A DNA stretch of 64,000 nt from Streptomyces sp. NBC_00525. Lineage in GTDB: Bacteria; Actinomycetota; Actinomycetes; Streptomycetales; Streptomycetaceae. The notes below the pieces were generated by a model, which was given only the letters and a program-made list of their open reading frames with translations, was not told where the DNA came from and did not search any database. The stretch is taken from assembly GCF_036346595.1 (NCBI RefSeq), contig NZ_CP107834.1, positions 1,302,001 to 1,366,000 on the forward strand, in the 5' to 3' direction. The position numbers and the translations under genes were made by a program. This document shows, piece after piece, positions 35,628 through 45,041 of the stretch; positions within the stretch are counted from its first letter, which is position 1; the number at the start of each line of letters is the position of its first letter.

Positions 35628-38600
35628 TGGTCGCCGCCTCCATCATCTTCTCGGTGGTCTCCTGCTCGGAGAGACCGGCGAGCTCAGCGGCGTCCTTGGC
35701 GGCGAGCACTGCCTTGTAGGTGGACGGGATGATCTTGCTGAAGCGGGTCACGGCGGTGTCCCACTCGGCGAGGAGCTTTCCGGCGACGGTGGAGCCGGTC
35801 TCCTCCTGGTGGCGGCGCACGACGTCGTGCAGCCACTGGGTGTCGGTGTCGGTGAGTTCCTCGACGGCGCCGAGGTTGCCGGCGTTGACGTTGTCGCGGT
35901 CGAGGTCGATGACGTAGGCGACGCCGCCGGACATGCCGGCCGCGAAGTTGCGTCCGGTCTCGCCGAGGACGACGGCGTGGCCGCCGGTCATGTACTCGCA
36001 GCCGTGGTCGCCCACGCCTTCGGAGACGACGGTGGCGCCGGAGTTGCGGACGCAGAAGCGTTCGCCGGTGCGGCCGCGCAGGAAGAGTTCGCCGCCGGTG
36101 GCGCCGTAGGCGATGGTGTTGCCGGCGATGGTGGAGTACTCGGCGAGGTGGTCGGCGCCCCGGTCGGGGCGGACGACGACGCGGCCGCCGGACAGGCCCT
36201 TGCCGACGTAGTCGTTGGCGTCGCCCTCCAGGCGGAGGGTGACCCCGCTGGGCAGGAAGGCGCCGAAGGACTGGCCCGCGGAGCCGGTGAAGGTGATGTC
36301 GATGGTGTCCTGGGGCAGGCCCGCACCGCCGAACTTCTTGGTGACCTCGTGGCCGAGCATGGTGCCGACCGTGCGGTTGATGTTGCGGATCGCGATCTGG
36401 GCGCGGACCGGCTGGGCGGCCTCGGGGGTGTCGGCCCCGATGGCGTCGGCGGCGAGCCTGATCAGCTCGTTGTCGAGCGCCTTGTCCAGGCCGTGGTCCT
36501 GCTCGGTGTTCCGGTACCGGACGGCGCCTTCGGGCAGTTCGGGGACGTGGAACAGCGGGGCGAGGTCCAGGCCCTGGGCCTTCCAGTGGGTGACGGCCCG
36601 GTCGGTGTCGAGGAGTTCGGCGTGGCCGACCGCCTCCTCGATGGTGCGGAAGCCGAGTTCGGCGAGGAGTTCGCGGACCTCCTGGGCGATGAACTCGAAG
36701 AAGTTGACGATGTACTCGGCCTTGCCGGAGAAGCGGTCGCGCAGGACCGGGTTCTGGGTGGCGATGCCGACCGGGCAGGTGTCGAGGTGGCAGACGCGCA
36801 TCATGACGCAGCCGGAGACGACGAGCGGCGCGGTCGCGAAGCCGAACTCCTCGGCGCCGAGGAGGGCGGCGATGACGACGTCGCGGCCGGTCTTGAGCTG
36901 GCCGTCGGTCTGCACGACGATGCGGTCGCGCAGACCGTTGAGCAGCAGCGTCTGCTGGGTCTCGGCCAGGCCCAGCTCCCAGGGGCCGCCCGCGTGCTTG
37001 AGCGAGGTGAGCGGGGACGCGCCCGTGCCGCCGTCGTGGCCGGAGATGAGGACGACGTCCGCGTGGGCCTTGGAGACACCGGCGGCGACCGTGCCGACGC
37101 CGACCTCGGAGACCAGCTTCACGTGGATGCGGGCCGCCGGGTTGGCGTTCTTGAGGTCGTGGATCAGCTGGGCCAGGTCCTCGATGGAGTAGATGTCGTG
37201 GTGCGGCGGCGGCGAGATGAGGCCGACGCCCGGCGTGGAGTGCCGGGTCTTCGCGACCCACGGGTAGACCTTGTGGCCGGGCAGCTGGCCGCCCTCGCCG
37301 GGCTTGGCGCCCTGGGCCATCTTGATCTGGATGTCGTCCGCGTTGACCAGGTACTCGCTGGTGACGCCGAAGCGGCCGGAGGCGACCTGCTTGATGGAGG
37401 AGCGGCGGGCCGGGTCGTAGAGCCGTTCGGCGTCCTCGCCGCCCTCGCCGGTGTTGGACTTGCCGCCCAGCTGGTTCATGGCGATGGCGAGGGTCTCGTG
37501 CGCCTCGCGCGAGATGGAGCCGTAGGACATGGCGCCGGTGGAGAAGCGCTTGACGATCTCCGAGACGGGCTCGACCTCCTCGATGTCGATCAAGGGGCGG
37601 TCGGAGGTGAAGCCGAACAGGCCGCGCAGCGTCATCAGCCGCTCGGACTGCTCGTTCACCCGGTCCGTGTACTTCTTGAAGATGTCGTACCGGCGGTTGC
37701 GGGTGGCGTGCTGGAGGCGGAAGACGGTCTCCGGGTCGAACAGGTGCGGTTCGCCCTCGCGGCGCCACTGGTACTCGCCGCCGATCTCCAGCGCGCGGTG
37801 CGAGGCGGAGATGCCGGTGGCGGGGTAGCCCTTGGCGTGCCGGGCGGCGACCTCCTTGGCGACGACGTCGAGGCCGGCGCCGCCGATCTTGGTGGCGGTG
37901 CCGTTGAAGTAGCGGTCGACGAACGCCTGGTCGAGGCCGACCGCCTCGAAGACCTGGGCGCCGCGGTAGGAGGCGACCGTGGAGATGCCCATCTTGGACA
38001 TGACCTTCAGGACGCCCTTGCCCAGCGCGTGGATGAGGTTGCGGATGGCCTGCTCGGCCTCGATGCCCTCGATGAAGGTGCCGGCCCGGACCAGGTCCTC
38101 GACGGACTCCATGGCCAGGTACGGGTTGACCGCCGCGGCGCCGAAGCCGATCAGCAGCGCGATGTGGTGGACCTCGCGGACGTCGCCGGCCTCGACCAGC
38201 AGGCCCACCTGGGTGCGCTGCTTGGTGCGGATGAGGTGGTGGTGGACGGCGGAGGTGAGCAGCAGCGAGGGGATCGGGGCGTGCTCGGCGTCGGAGTGCC
38301 GGTCGGACAGGACGATGAGGCGGGCGCCGTCCTCGATGGCGGCGTCGGCCTCGGCGCAGATCTCGTCGATCCGGGCGGCCAGCGCGTCGCCGCCGCCGCC
38401 GACCCGGTAGAGGCCGGAGAGGGTGGCGGCCTTCATGCCGGGCATGTCGCCGTCGGCGTTGATGTGTATGAGCTTGGCCAGCTCGTCGTTGTCGATCACC
38501 GGGAAGGGCAGGGCGACGCTGCGGCAGGAGGCGGCGTTCGGCTCCAGGAGGTTGCCCGAGGGGCCGAGGACGGAGCGCAGCGAGGTGACGAGCTCCTCGC

Positions 38601-40179
38601 GGATGGCGTCCAGCGGCGGGTTGGTGACCTGGGCGAACAGCTGGGTGAAGTAGTCGAAGAGCAGCCGGGGCCGGGCGGAGAGCGCGGCGATCGGCGAGTC
38701 GGTGCCCATGGAGCCGAGCGGTTCGCCGCCGGTGCGGGCCATGGGGGCGAGGATGACGCGCAGCTCTTCCTCGGTGTAGCCGAAGGTCTGCTGGCGGCGG
38801 GTGACCGAGGCGTGGGTGTGGACGATGTGCTCCCGCTCGGGGAGGTCGCCCAGCTCGATCTCGCCGGTGGCCAGCCACTCCTGGTAGGGGTGCTCGGCGG
38901 CGAGGGACGCCTTGATCTCGTCGTCCTCGATGATGCGGTGCTCGGCGGTGTCCACGAGGAACATCCGGCCGGGCTGGAGGCGGCCCTTGCGGACGACCTT
39001 GGCGGGGTCGATGTCCAGGACGCCGACCTCGGAGGAGAGGACGACCAGTCCGTCGTCGGTGACCCAGTAGCGGCCGGGGCGCAGCCCGTTGCGGTCGAGG
39101 ACCGCGCCGACCTGGACGCCGTCGGTGAAGGTGACGCAGGCCGGGCCGTCCCAGGGCTCCATCAGCGCGGAGTGGTACCGGTAGAAGGCGCGGCGGGCCG
39201 GGTCCATCGAGTCGTGGTTCTCCCACGCCTCGGGGACCATCATCAGCACCGAGTGCGGCAGCGAGCGGCCGCCGAGGTGGAGCAGCTCCAGGACCTCGTC
39301 GAAGGAGGCGGAGTCGGAGGCGTCCGGGGTGCAGACGGGGAAGATCCGGTCCAGGGGCGCGTCGCCGAAGAGGCCGGAGGCGAGCTGGGACTCGCGGGCC
39401 CGCATCCAGTTGCGGTTGCCCTTGACCGTGTTGATCTCACCGTTGTGCGCGACGAAGCGGTACGGGTGTGCGAGCGGCCAGCTCGGGAAGGTGTTGGTGG
39501 AGAAGCGCGAGTGGACCAGGGCGACCGCGGTGGCGAACCGGGGGTCGGACAGGTCGGGGAAGAAGGGTTCGAGCTGGCCGGTGGTCAGCATGCCCTTGTA
39601 GACGAGGGTGCGGGCGGAGAGCGAGGGGAAGTAGACCCCGGCCTCGCGCTCGGCGCGCTTGCGCAGGACGAATGCCTTGCGGTCCAGGGCGATGCCGGTG
39701 CTCTCGCCGTCCGCGACGAAGAGCTGGCGGAACTCGGGCATGGTGGCGCGGGCGCCGTTGCCGAGGATGCCGGGGGTGACCGGGACCTCGCGCCAGCCGA
39801 GGACGGTGAGGCCCTCCTCGGCGGCGAGGGTCTCCAGGGCGGCGACGGCCGCGGTGGAGTCGTCGGCGGGCAGGAAGGCGATGCCGACCGCGTAGACGCC
39901 GGCGTCGGGGAGGGTGAAGGGGACCTCGGCACGCAGGAAGGCGTCCGGGACCTGGAGGAGGATTCCGGCGCCGTCACCGGAGTCGGGCTCCGAGCCGGTG
40001 GCACCGCGGTGTTCGAGGTTGCGCAGCACGGTCAGCGCCTGCTCGACCATTTCGTGGGCCGGCACACCGGTGAGGGTGGCTACGAACCCCACGCCACAGG
40101 CGTCGTGCTCGTTGCGGGGGTCGTACATCCCCTGGGGGGCGGGGCGACCGTCCATGGGCGACCAGGCGTCGGTACGCAT
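35620..40179 (-). CDS. gltB: Glutamate synthase large subunit
   Basis: The 1519-residue GOGAT large subunit transfers the amide of glutamine to 2-oxoglutarate, giving two glutamates. The N-terminal class II glutaminase begins after a 27-residue propeptide, so Cys28 ([10 protein letters not shown]) becomes the nucleophile. A central domain and the FMN synthase domain follow ([47 protein letters not shown]). The 3Fe-4S ligands are in [15 protein letters not shown]. The C-terminal right-handed beta-helix domain has repeating GG turns ([23 protein letters not shown]). ATG 40179 follows GGGAGAGCCG. Promoter and leader lie in the 413-bp spacer upstream. Confidence 0.97.
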   Translation of the reverse strand: MRTDAWSPMDGRPAPQGMYDPRNEHDACGVGFVATLTGVPAHEMVEQALTVLRNLEHRGATGSEPDSGDGAGILLQVPDAFLRAEVPFTLPDAGVYAVGIAFLPADDSTAAVAALETLAAEEGLTVLGWREVPVTPGILGNGARATMPEFRQLFVADGESTGIALDRKAFVLRKRAEREAGVYFPSLSARTLVYKGMLTTGQLEPFFPDLSDPRFATAVALVHSRFSTNTFPSWPLAHPYRFVAHNGEINTVKGNRNWMRARESQLASGLFGDAPLDRIFPVCTPDASDSASFDEVLELLHLGGRSLPHSVLMMVPEAWENHDSMDPARRAFYRYHSALMEPWDGPACVTFTDGVQVGAVLDRNGLRPGRYWVTDDGLVVLSSEVGVLDIDPAKVVRKGRLQPGRMFLVDTAEHRIIEDDEIKASLAAEHPYQEWLATGEIELGDLPEREHIVHTHASVTRRQQTFGYTEEELRVILAPMARTGGEPLGSMGTDSPIAALSARPRLLFDYFTQLFAQVTNPPLDAIREELVTSLRSVLGPSGNLLEPNAASCRSVALPFPVIDNDELAKLIHINADGDMPGMKAATLSGLYRVGGGGDALAARIDEICAEADAAIEDGARLIVLSDRHSDAEHAPIPSLLLTSAVHHHLIRTKQRTQVGLLVEAGDVREVHHIALLIGFGAAAVNPYLAMESVEDLVRAGTFIEGIEAEQAIRNLIHALGKGVLKVMSKMGISTVASYRGAQVFEAVGLDQAFVDRYFNGTATKIGGAGLDVVAKEVAARHAKGYPATGISASHRALEIGGEYQWRREGEPHLFDPETVFRLQHATRNRRYDIFKKYTDRVNEQSERLMTLRGLFGFTSDRPLIDIEEVEPVSEIVKRFSTGAMSYGSISREAHETLAIAMNQLGGKSNTGEGGEDAERLYDPARRSSIKQVASGRFGVTSEYLVNADDIQIKMAQGAKPGEGGQLPGHKVYPWVAKTRHSTPGVGLISPPPHHDIYSIEDLAQLIHDLKNANPAARIHVKLVSEVGVGTVAAGVSKAHADVVLISGHDGGTGASPLTSLKHAGGPWELGLAETQQTLLLNGLRDRIVVQTDGQLKTGRDVVIAALLGAEEFGFATAPLVVSGCVMMRVCHLDTCPVGIATQNPVLRDRFSGKAEYIVNFFEFIAQEVRELLAELGFRTIEEAVGHAELLDTDRAVTHWKAQGLDLAPLFHVPELPEGAVRYRNTEQDHGLDKALDNELIRLAADAIGADTPEAAQPVRAQIAIRNINRTVGTMLGHEVTKKFGGAGLPQDTIDITFTGSAGQSFGAFLPSGVTLRLEGDANDYVGKGLSGGRVVVRPDRGADHLAEYSTIAGNTIAYGATGGELFLRGRTGERFCVRNSGATVVSEGVGDHGCEYMTGGHAVVLGETGRNFAAGMSGGVAYVIDLDRDNVNAGNLGAVEELTDTDTQWLHDVVRRHQEETGSTVAGKLLAEWDTAVTRFSKIIPSTYKAVLAAKDAAELAGLSEQETTEKMMEAATNG

Positions 40180-40522
40180 CGGCTCTCCCGTCGTCGTCGT
40201 GGCATATGCGGTGCCGAGGGACGACGTTGGCCCTCTGCGAAAAGATGATGCAGGTTACATGATGGGGCGCTTCTCACAAAGCGGATGAACTGATCCAACA
40301 TGCGGACACCGTCGAAGACGGTGAAATGGGTCGCTGTCGGATGATCGGCGCCCTGGGAGACCGCGGGGGCAGGCTTCTTCGCCTGCGGTGCCTACGGCTA
40401 TTGCCCGGTGGCGGGGAAACCCAAACCACCACGCGATGACTACTTATGTGTAGTCCTGCATAGAGACTCATTTTACGATGCGCGGGGCACCCCCGCCCAG
40501 GGGCGCCGATCGGGACGTACGT
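40180..40522 (-). promoter_or_regulatory. gltB upstream/leader region with hairpins and an A/T-rich promoter zone
   Basis: No protein gene is convincing here. On the gltB strand there are three inverted repeats: CACCGTC-GAA-GACGGTG at 40307-40323, GCAGGC-TTCTTC-GCCTGC at 40369-40386, and GACTAC-TTATGT-GTAGTC at 40438-40455. The last lies in an A/T-rich stretch (40438-40480) that is the likeliest promoter and operator, which would give an RNA leader of about 250 nt holding the two other hairpins. I see no clear GlnR box. A short frame starting ATG at 40301 runs into gltB out of frame and lacks a ribosome site. Confidence 0.45.
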
Positions 40523-40559
40523 CACACGATCGGCCCGCACATATCGGGCCGATCGTGTG
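40523..40559 (-). terminator. Terminator after the VIT1-family gene
   Basis: A perfect 15-bp stem (40523-40537 with 40545-40559) closes a 7-nt CACATAT loop. It begins 33 bp beyond the stop of the minus-strand VIT1-family gene and insulates it from the gltB promoter. Confidence 0.88.
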
Positions 40560-40592
40560 AAAGCCGGGCCGCTCGGCCCGCGTGGAGGCCGG

Positions 40593-41327
40593 TCAGCCGC
40601 CGACCGCCACGCCGAACAGCGATCCGAGTCCGTAGGTGATCGCGGCCGCCGCGCCACCGAGGGCCAGCTGTCGCAGTCCGCTGAACCACCAGCTGCGGGC
40701 GGTCACCCGGGCCACCACCGCGCCGCAGCCGAACAGCCCCGCCAGGGCCAGCAGCACGGCCGGCCACAGCGCGTCCGCGCCCAGCAGATAGGGCAGTACG
40801 GGCAGCAGGGCGCCCAGCGCGAAGGCCCCGAACGAGGAGCCCGCGGCCACCAGCGGCGAGGGCAGGTCGCCCGGATCGATGCCCAGCTCCTCGCGGGCGT
40901 GTATCTCCAGGGCCTGTTCCGGGTCGCGCGAGAGCTGGCGGGCCACCTCGCGGGCGAGCGCGGGTTCGACGCCGCGCGACTCGTAGAGCGCGGCCAGCTC
41001 ACGTTCCTCGTCCACCGGGTGCTTGCGCAGCTCGCGCCGCTCGACGTCCAGCTCGGCCTCGACCAGTTCGCGCTGGGAGGCGACGGAGGTGTACTCGCCG
41101 GCGGCCATCGAGAAGGCACCGGCGGCCAGCCCGGCCAGGCCGGTGATGACGATGGTGCGGTGCGACACGTCGCCGCCCGCGACGCCGGTCATCAGGGCGA
41201 GGTTGGAGACCAGCCCGTCCATCGCGCCGAAGACCGCGGGACGCAGCCAGCCGCCGTTGACGTCACGGTGGGTGTGGTTGTCCCGGTGCGCCTCGTGCAG
41301 TACGGCGTCGGTCTCGATGATGGCCAC
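40593..41327 (-). CDS. VIT1/CCC1 family Fe/Mn transporter
   Basis: The 244-residue membrane transporter is of the VIT family, which moves Fe2+ or Mn2+ out of the cytosol. GTG 41327 (VAIIETDAVLHEAHRDNHTHRDVNGG) is the start because of GGGAGAGAGA upstream. LRPAVFGAMDGLVSNLALMTGVAGG and AAGAFSMAAGEYTSVASQREL are the family's first two membrane segments with metal-site residues. The acidic cytoplasmic helix (ELDVERRELRKHPVDEERELAALYESRG) carries the Glu-rich metal-binding domain. Three more membrane segments follow. It is divergent from the ADP-ribosylglycohydrolase operon; the spacer contains a long inverted repeat resembling iron boxes. Confidence 0.92.
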   Translation of the reverse strand: MAIIETDAVLHEAHRDNHTHRDVNGGWLRPAVFGAMDGLVSNLALMTGVAGGDVSHRTIVITGLAGLAAGAFSMAAGEYTSVASQRELVEAELDVERRELRKHPVDEERELAALYESRGVEPALAREVARQLSRDPEQALEIHAREELGIDPGDLPSPLVAAGSSFGAFALGALLPVLPYLLGADALWPAVLLALAGLFGCGAVVARVTARSWWFSGLRQLALGGAAAAITYGLGSLFGVAVGG

Positions 41328-41418
41328 GGCGGTCTCTCTCCCCTTCTCCGGAGACGGGCCTTCTGCCCGCCCGCCCCCGCTCGACACCTCGAAAGTACGC
41401 ACGAAAAAACGCTCCCGC

Positions 41419-41478
41419 CAGCAAGGCAGGCCGTACTTACCACCCTGCGTAACCGGATAGGTACGGCTTGCCTTGCTG
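41419..41478. promoter_or_regulatory. Long inverted repeat resembling two iron boxes
   Basis: The arms at 41419-41436 and 41461-41478 pair over 18 bp with one G-T position around a 24-nt centre. Read from 41457 to 41475 the right arm matches the DmdR/IdeR consensus TTAGGTTAGGCTAACCTAA at 12 of 19 positions (TAGGT, GGCT and CCT blocks). The left arm carries a similar block in the opposite direction. It lies about 90 bp upstream of the VIT1-family start. A metal-dependent repressor or activator site is the simplest reading; a purely structural element is possible. Confidence 0.45.
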
Positions 41479-41540
41479 TCCGGAAGGCTTCATCCGAGTG
41501 GCCCTTTTGTGCGGATGATCTGCCTTCGTCCCCGCTCCGC

Positions 41541-41556
41541 GTGGAACGGATTCCAC
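41541..41556 (+). promoter_or_regulatory. 16-bp perfect palindrome, candidate operator of the seven-gene operon
   Basis: GTGGAA-CGGA-TTCCAC is perfectly symmetric in its arms and ends 41 bp before the first ATG of the operon. A second short repeat, GCTCG-GTA-CGAGC, lies at 41571-41583. The position suits repressor binding at or just downstream of a promoter. No regulator gene is in the operon, so the binding protein is unknown. Confidence 0.45.
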
Positions 41557-41597
41557 AGGCACGAGTACTGGCTCGGTACGAGCGAAGGGTCGACGCG

Positions 41598-42704
41598 ATG
41601 GAGACGGTCGCAGGAAATCCGACGGCGCCGCGGGCGGGCGGCACACGAACGGGCGCGCCGCGCCCCGCGCCGGAGCGGGGCGGGCCGGGTGACCGGGCCA
41701 GGGGCGCGCTGCTGGGACTCGCGGTCGGGGACGCGCTCGGCGCCCCGGCGGAGAACATGCGGCCCTCCGAGATCCGCCGCCGCTGGGGCCGCGTCGAGGG
41801 CTTCGTCAGCGACGATCCGGCGGGCACCGACGACACCGAGTACGCGATCTTCTCCGGGCTGCTGCTGGCCCGGCACGGCTCCGGGCTGACCGTCACCGAC
41901 GTCGAGCGGGCCTGGCGGCTGTGGATCGCCGATCTGGACGAGGGCCCGTTCCGGGGCGCCGGGTTCAGCGAGCGCGGCACCCTGGAGAACCTGCGCCGGG
42001 GGCTGGCCGCCCCGATCTCCGCCCAGCACCGGCACGCCTGGAGCGACGGGCTCGCGATGCGGGCCGCGCCCTTCGGCGTCTTCGCGGCCGGGCGTCCCGC
42101 CGAGGCGGCCCGGCTGGTCGCGGTGGACGGCCGGGTCAGCCACGAGGGCGAGGGCATCTACGGCGGGCAGGCGGTGGCCGCCGGGGTGGCCGCCGCGATG
42201 TCCGGGGCCTCGGTCACCTCCGTGATCGCCGCCGCGCTCTCCGTCGTACCGATGGACTCCTGGACGGCCCGTTCGCTGCGGCGCGCGGTCACGGCGGCAG
42301 GGCGGCGGTACCCGGACCGGCTCACCGGGGAACGCGCGGTCCGTTCGGCCGTGGTGGTCGGCGGCTATCCGTGGACGGACCTGGCCCCGGAGGCGGTGGG
42401 CCTGGCGTTCGGCGCGTTCGCGGCGGCGCGCGGCGACTTCCGTACGGCGGTGCTGACGGCGGTCAACATGGGCCGGGACGCCGACACGACGGCGGCCGTG
42501 GCGGGCGCCCTGGCCGGGGCGCTGCACGGCGCCTCGTCGATCCCGCCGCCCTGGGCGGAGGCGATCGGCCCGGTACGCGGCAGCTGCCTGCCGTCGATGC
42601 GCGGCTACCACGTCCTGGACGTCGCGGACCTGCTGGCCCCGCCGGACGGACCGGCGGCCGGCGGGAGCGGGGCGTCGCGGGGTGCCGGGGCGGTGGCGGG
42701 GTGA
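41598..42704 (+). CDS. ADP-ribosylglycohydrolase family protein (first of four)
   Basis: The 368-residue protein belongs to the DraG/ARH family, which cleaves N- or O-glycosidic bonds of ADP-ribosylated or related ribosyl compounds using two Mg2+ ions. Metal-site motifs are intact: GLAVGDALGAPAE (about 39-51), GTDDTEYAIFSG (about 76-87) and NMGRDADTTAAVAGALAGALHG (about 291-312). ATG 41598 follows GAAGGG. A Gly/Ala-rich tail ends the protein. It opens a seven-gene operon and overlaps the next gene by GTGA. Whether it acts on ADP-ribose adducts or on a small-molecule riboside is unknown; the kinase and CoA genes downstream favour a catabolic role. Confidence 0.87.
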   Translation: METVAGNPTAPRAGGTRTGAPRPAPERGGPGDRARGALLGLAVGDALGAPAENMRPSEIRRRWGRVEGFVSDDPAGTDDTEYAIFSGLLLARHGSGLTVTDVERAWRLWIADLDEGPFRGAGFSERGTLENLRRGLAAPISAQHRHAWSDGLAMRAAPFGVFAAGRPAEAARLVAVDGRVSHEGEGIYGGQAVAAGVAAAMSGASVTSVIAAALSVVPMDSWTARSLRRAVTAAGRRYPDRLTGERAVRSAVVVGGYPWTDLAPEAVGLAFGAFAAARGDFRTAVLTAVNMGRDADTTAAVAGALAGALHGASSIPPPWAEAIGPVRGSCLPSMRGYHVLDVADLLAPPDGPAAGGSGASRGAGAVAG

Positions 42705-43912
42705 GCCGCGAACGGCGGGGGCGGATCGAGGGGCTGCTGCTCGGGCTGGCCGCCGGGGACGCGGCGGGGTGGCCGGCCGCACGGCACCGGGCGGCCCGGA
42801 TGCCGGAGTGGACCCGGCGCCTCACCCGCGAGCTGGACACCTTCGCCGAGCAGAACGCGACGACCACGCTCCCGGTGCCCATCGCGCTCAACCAGCCGCC
42901 CGAGCCACTGCGGCTGGGCCCGTCCGACGACGCCGAGTGGGCGGCGTTCACGGCCTGGACCGTGCTGGCGGCGGCCCCCACCGGGCGGGTGCGGGCCGCC
43001 GTGGCCGGGGCGTGGAACGCCCTGGCGGCCGAGGTCGCCGCGGCGGCGGCCCGCGCGCCCGAGGTGGAGTCCGCGGTGCTGCCGCTGCGCGCCCGGATCT
43101 CGGTACGGGCCGGGCTCGGCAACCTCGCCGCCGGGCTCCGGCCGCCCGCCACCGGCCACGACAACCCGCACTACTTCGACGACGCGGCATGCGTACGGGC
43201 GGCCGTGCTGGCGGTCGTCCACCCCGGCGACCCCGGTGCGGCGGCGGAGCTGGCGGAGTTCGACGCCCGCTACACCCAGGACGGCGACGGGGTGCACGGG
43301 GCGCGGGCGATGGCCGCCGCCTGCGCCGAGGCGCTGGCCGGGGCGGACGTGGACACGGCGGTGAACGCCGCGCTCGCCCAACTCCCGGACGGCACCGAGA
43401 TCGCCCGCAACGCGGCCCACGCGGTGCGCATCGCGCGGGAGTTCGCCGGGGAGCGGGCCGGGGCGTTCGCCCTGGTCCCCGTGTTGGAGCACCAGATCGT
43501 GGACCACGTCTACAGCTACGGGATCGCCGCCGCCGAGACCGTCCCGGTGGCCCTGGCGCTGGCCACCGCGGGCCGGGGCGACCTCGCGCAGGCGGTGCCG
43601 GCGGCGGCCTGTCTGTCGCGGGTGGCGGACTCGGCGCCCGCGCTGGCCGGGGCGCTGACCGGGGCGCTGGGCGCGGCCGCCGCCGTGCCCGACGGCTGGC
43701 GCGAGACCTGCCGGACGCTGGCCGGCTGTGCGCTGCCCCGGTTCGCGGGCACGGATCTGGTCGAACTCGCCGGGCTGCTGGCAGACACGGAACCGGCCCT
43801 CCGGGGTGGACAATTCGGACATGACATCCACCGTGCCCCCGGCGCCCACGACGTCCCCCTCCCCCACGAAACCCCCGACACGCACAGCACCCGAGGCGCC
43901 CACGCTCGATGA
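42701..43912 (+). CDS. ADP-ribosylglycohydrolase-like protein with degenerate metal site (second of four)
   Basis: The 403-residue protein aligns by eye with its upstream neighbour but has altered key motifs: LAAGDAAGW at the N-terminus, PSDDAEWAAFTAW where relatives have TDDT, and RVADSAPALAGALTGAL where the first has RDADTTAAVAGALAGAL. One metal-binding Asp of the C-terminal pair is thus Val and the following Thr is Ala. It may be inactive, bind a single metal, or form a regulatory heterodimer with a paralogue. GTG 42701 overlaps the preceding stop. The last 35 residues (after DTEPALRGG) are low-complexity and overlap the next gene by 92 bp. Confidence 0.78.
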   Translation: MSRERRGRIEGLLLGLAAGDAAGWPAARHRAARMPEWTRRLTRELDTFAEQNATTTLPVPIALNQPPEPLRLGPSDDAEWAAFTAWTVLAAAPTGRVRAAVAGAWNALAAEVAAAAARAPEVESAVLPLRARISVRAGLGNLAAGLRPPATGHDNPHYFDDAACVRAAVLAVVHPGDPGAAAELAEFDARYTQDGDGVHGARAMAAACAEALAGADVDTAVNAALAQLPDGTEIARNAAHAVRIAREFAGERAGAFALVPVLEHQIVDHVYSYGIAAAETVPVALALATAGRGDLAQAVPAAACLSRVADSAPALAGALTGALGAAAAVPDGWRETCRTLAGCALPRFAGTDLVELAGLLADTEPALRGGQFGHDIHRAPGAHDVPLPHETPDTHSTRGAHAR

Positions 43913-45041
43913 CCGGATCGCGGGCGCCCTCGTCGGCGCGGCGGTCGGCGACGCGCTGGGCGGCCCCGTCGAGGGCCGCTCCGCGGAGCAGATCGCCGCC
44001 CGGCACGGCGGCGGGGTCACCGGGATCGTCGGCCCCTGGGACGGCGAGGACTGGCGGACCGCCCGCCCCATCGCCCCGTACCACAAGGGCGACGGGCACG
44101 TCACCGACGACACCCTGATGACCCATGCGCTGGTCCGGGTGTACGCGAAGGTGCGCGGCCGTCTCGACGCGTACGCGGTCGCCGAGCACCTCGTACCGGA
44201 GCTGATCGGCGAGCCGCGCTGGATTCCGGAGCTGGAGGCCGAGGCGCTGCCGCTGCAGCGGGTCTTCCTCGCGGAGAAGTGGATCGTCGCCCGGCTGCAC
44301 TACGGCCATGTCGATCCGCGCGAGGCGGGCTGCGGGAACATCGTCAACTGCGGGGCGGCGATGTACATGGCCCCGGTCGGCCTGGTGAACGCCGCCCATC
44401 CGCAGGCGGCGTACGCCGAGGCGATCGACATCGCGGGCGCCCATCAGTCGAGTTACGGCCGGGAGGCGGCGGGCGTCTTCGCGGCGGGCGTGGCCGCCGC
44501 CTGCGCGCCCGGCGCCACCCCGGAGTCGGTCGTGGAGACGTGTCTGTCGCTCGCCAAGGACGGCACCCGCTCAGCCATCGAGGCCGTGTGCGAAACCGCC
44601 GCCCGCCACCGGGACTTCGCGGCGGCGCTCGCCCCGCTGCGCGAGGCCGTCGCCCCGTTCGACACGGTGGGCCCGGACTACCGCGCCCCCTCGCTCGGCG
44701 CCCGCCGCCCCTCCCGGCTGCATTCCATCGAGGAGCTGCCCGTCGCACTCGGCATGCTGCTGGTGGCCGGCGGGGACTACCGGCGGGCGGTGCTCGGCTC
44801 CGTCAACTACGGGCGCGACTGCGACTCGATCGCCACCATGAGCGGCGCGCTGGCCGGCGCCCTGCACGGCGAGCGCGCCGTCCCCGCCGACTGGGCGGAC
44901 GCCGTCGCCACCGCCAGCCGCCTCGATCTGCGCGCCCCGGCCCGGACCCTGGCCCGGGTGGCCCGTGAGATGTTCGCCCGGGACACCGCCCGCCGCCGGG
45001 CCCATGAGGCCGCCTTCACGACGCTGGCGGGCACCCCGTGA
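43821..45041 (+). CDS. ADP-ribosylglycohydrolase family protein (third of four)
   Basis: The 406-residue DraG/ARH-family protein has intact motifs: ALVGAAVGDALGGPVEG, GHVTDDTLMTHALV and NYGRDCDSIATMSGALAGALHG. An inserted region (PLQRVFLAEKWIVARLHYGHVDPREAGCGNIVNCGAAMYMAPVG) carries the NCG-type signature of this subgroup. I used ATG 43821; the only nearby in-frame alternative is GTG 43833, because the frame is already in conserved sequence by 43905. The first 28 residues are Pro/Thr/Ser-rich. The large overlap with the preceding gene is unusual. It ends in a GTGA overlap with the fourth paralogue. Confidence 0.85.
   Translation: MTSTVPPAPTTSPSPTKPPTRTAPEAPTLDDRIAGALVGAAVGDALGGPVEGRSAEQIAARHGGGVTGIVGPWDGEDWRTARPIAPYHKGDGHVTDDTLMTHALVRVYAKVRGRLDAYAVAEHLVPELIGEPRWIPELEAEALPLQRVFLAEKWIVARLHYGHVDPREAGCGNIVNCGAAMYMAPVGLVNAAHPQAAYAEAIDIAGAHQSSYGREAAGVFAAGVAAACAPGATPESVVETCLSLAKDGTRSAIEAVCETAARHRDFAAALAPLREAVAPFDTVGPDYRAPSLGARRPSRLHSIEELPVALGMLLVAGGDYRRAVLGSVNYGRDCDSIATMSGALAGALHGERAVPADWADAVATASRLDLRAPARTLARVAREMFARDTARRRAHEAAFTTLAGTP

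Noticed and set aside
35554..40248. Very long open frame on the plus strand opposite gltB and gltD
   Set aside because: It is the antisense of gltB, low in sequence complexity and without recognisable domains; gltB itself is unambiguous. Long antisense frames are expected in high-GC DNA.
40080..40301. Possible leader peptide or small gene before gltB
   Set aside because: It overlaps the gltB coding start out of frame, has no clear ribosome site, and its tail is just gltB read in the wrong frame.
43909..44118. ATGA-coupled start for a gene after the second glycohydrolase
   Set aside because: The frame is different from the conserved glycohydrolase frame and encodes an Arg/Ser/Ala-rich shadow protein.
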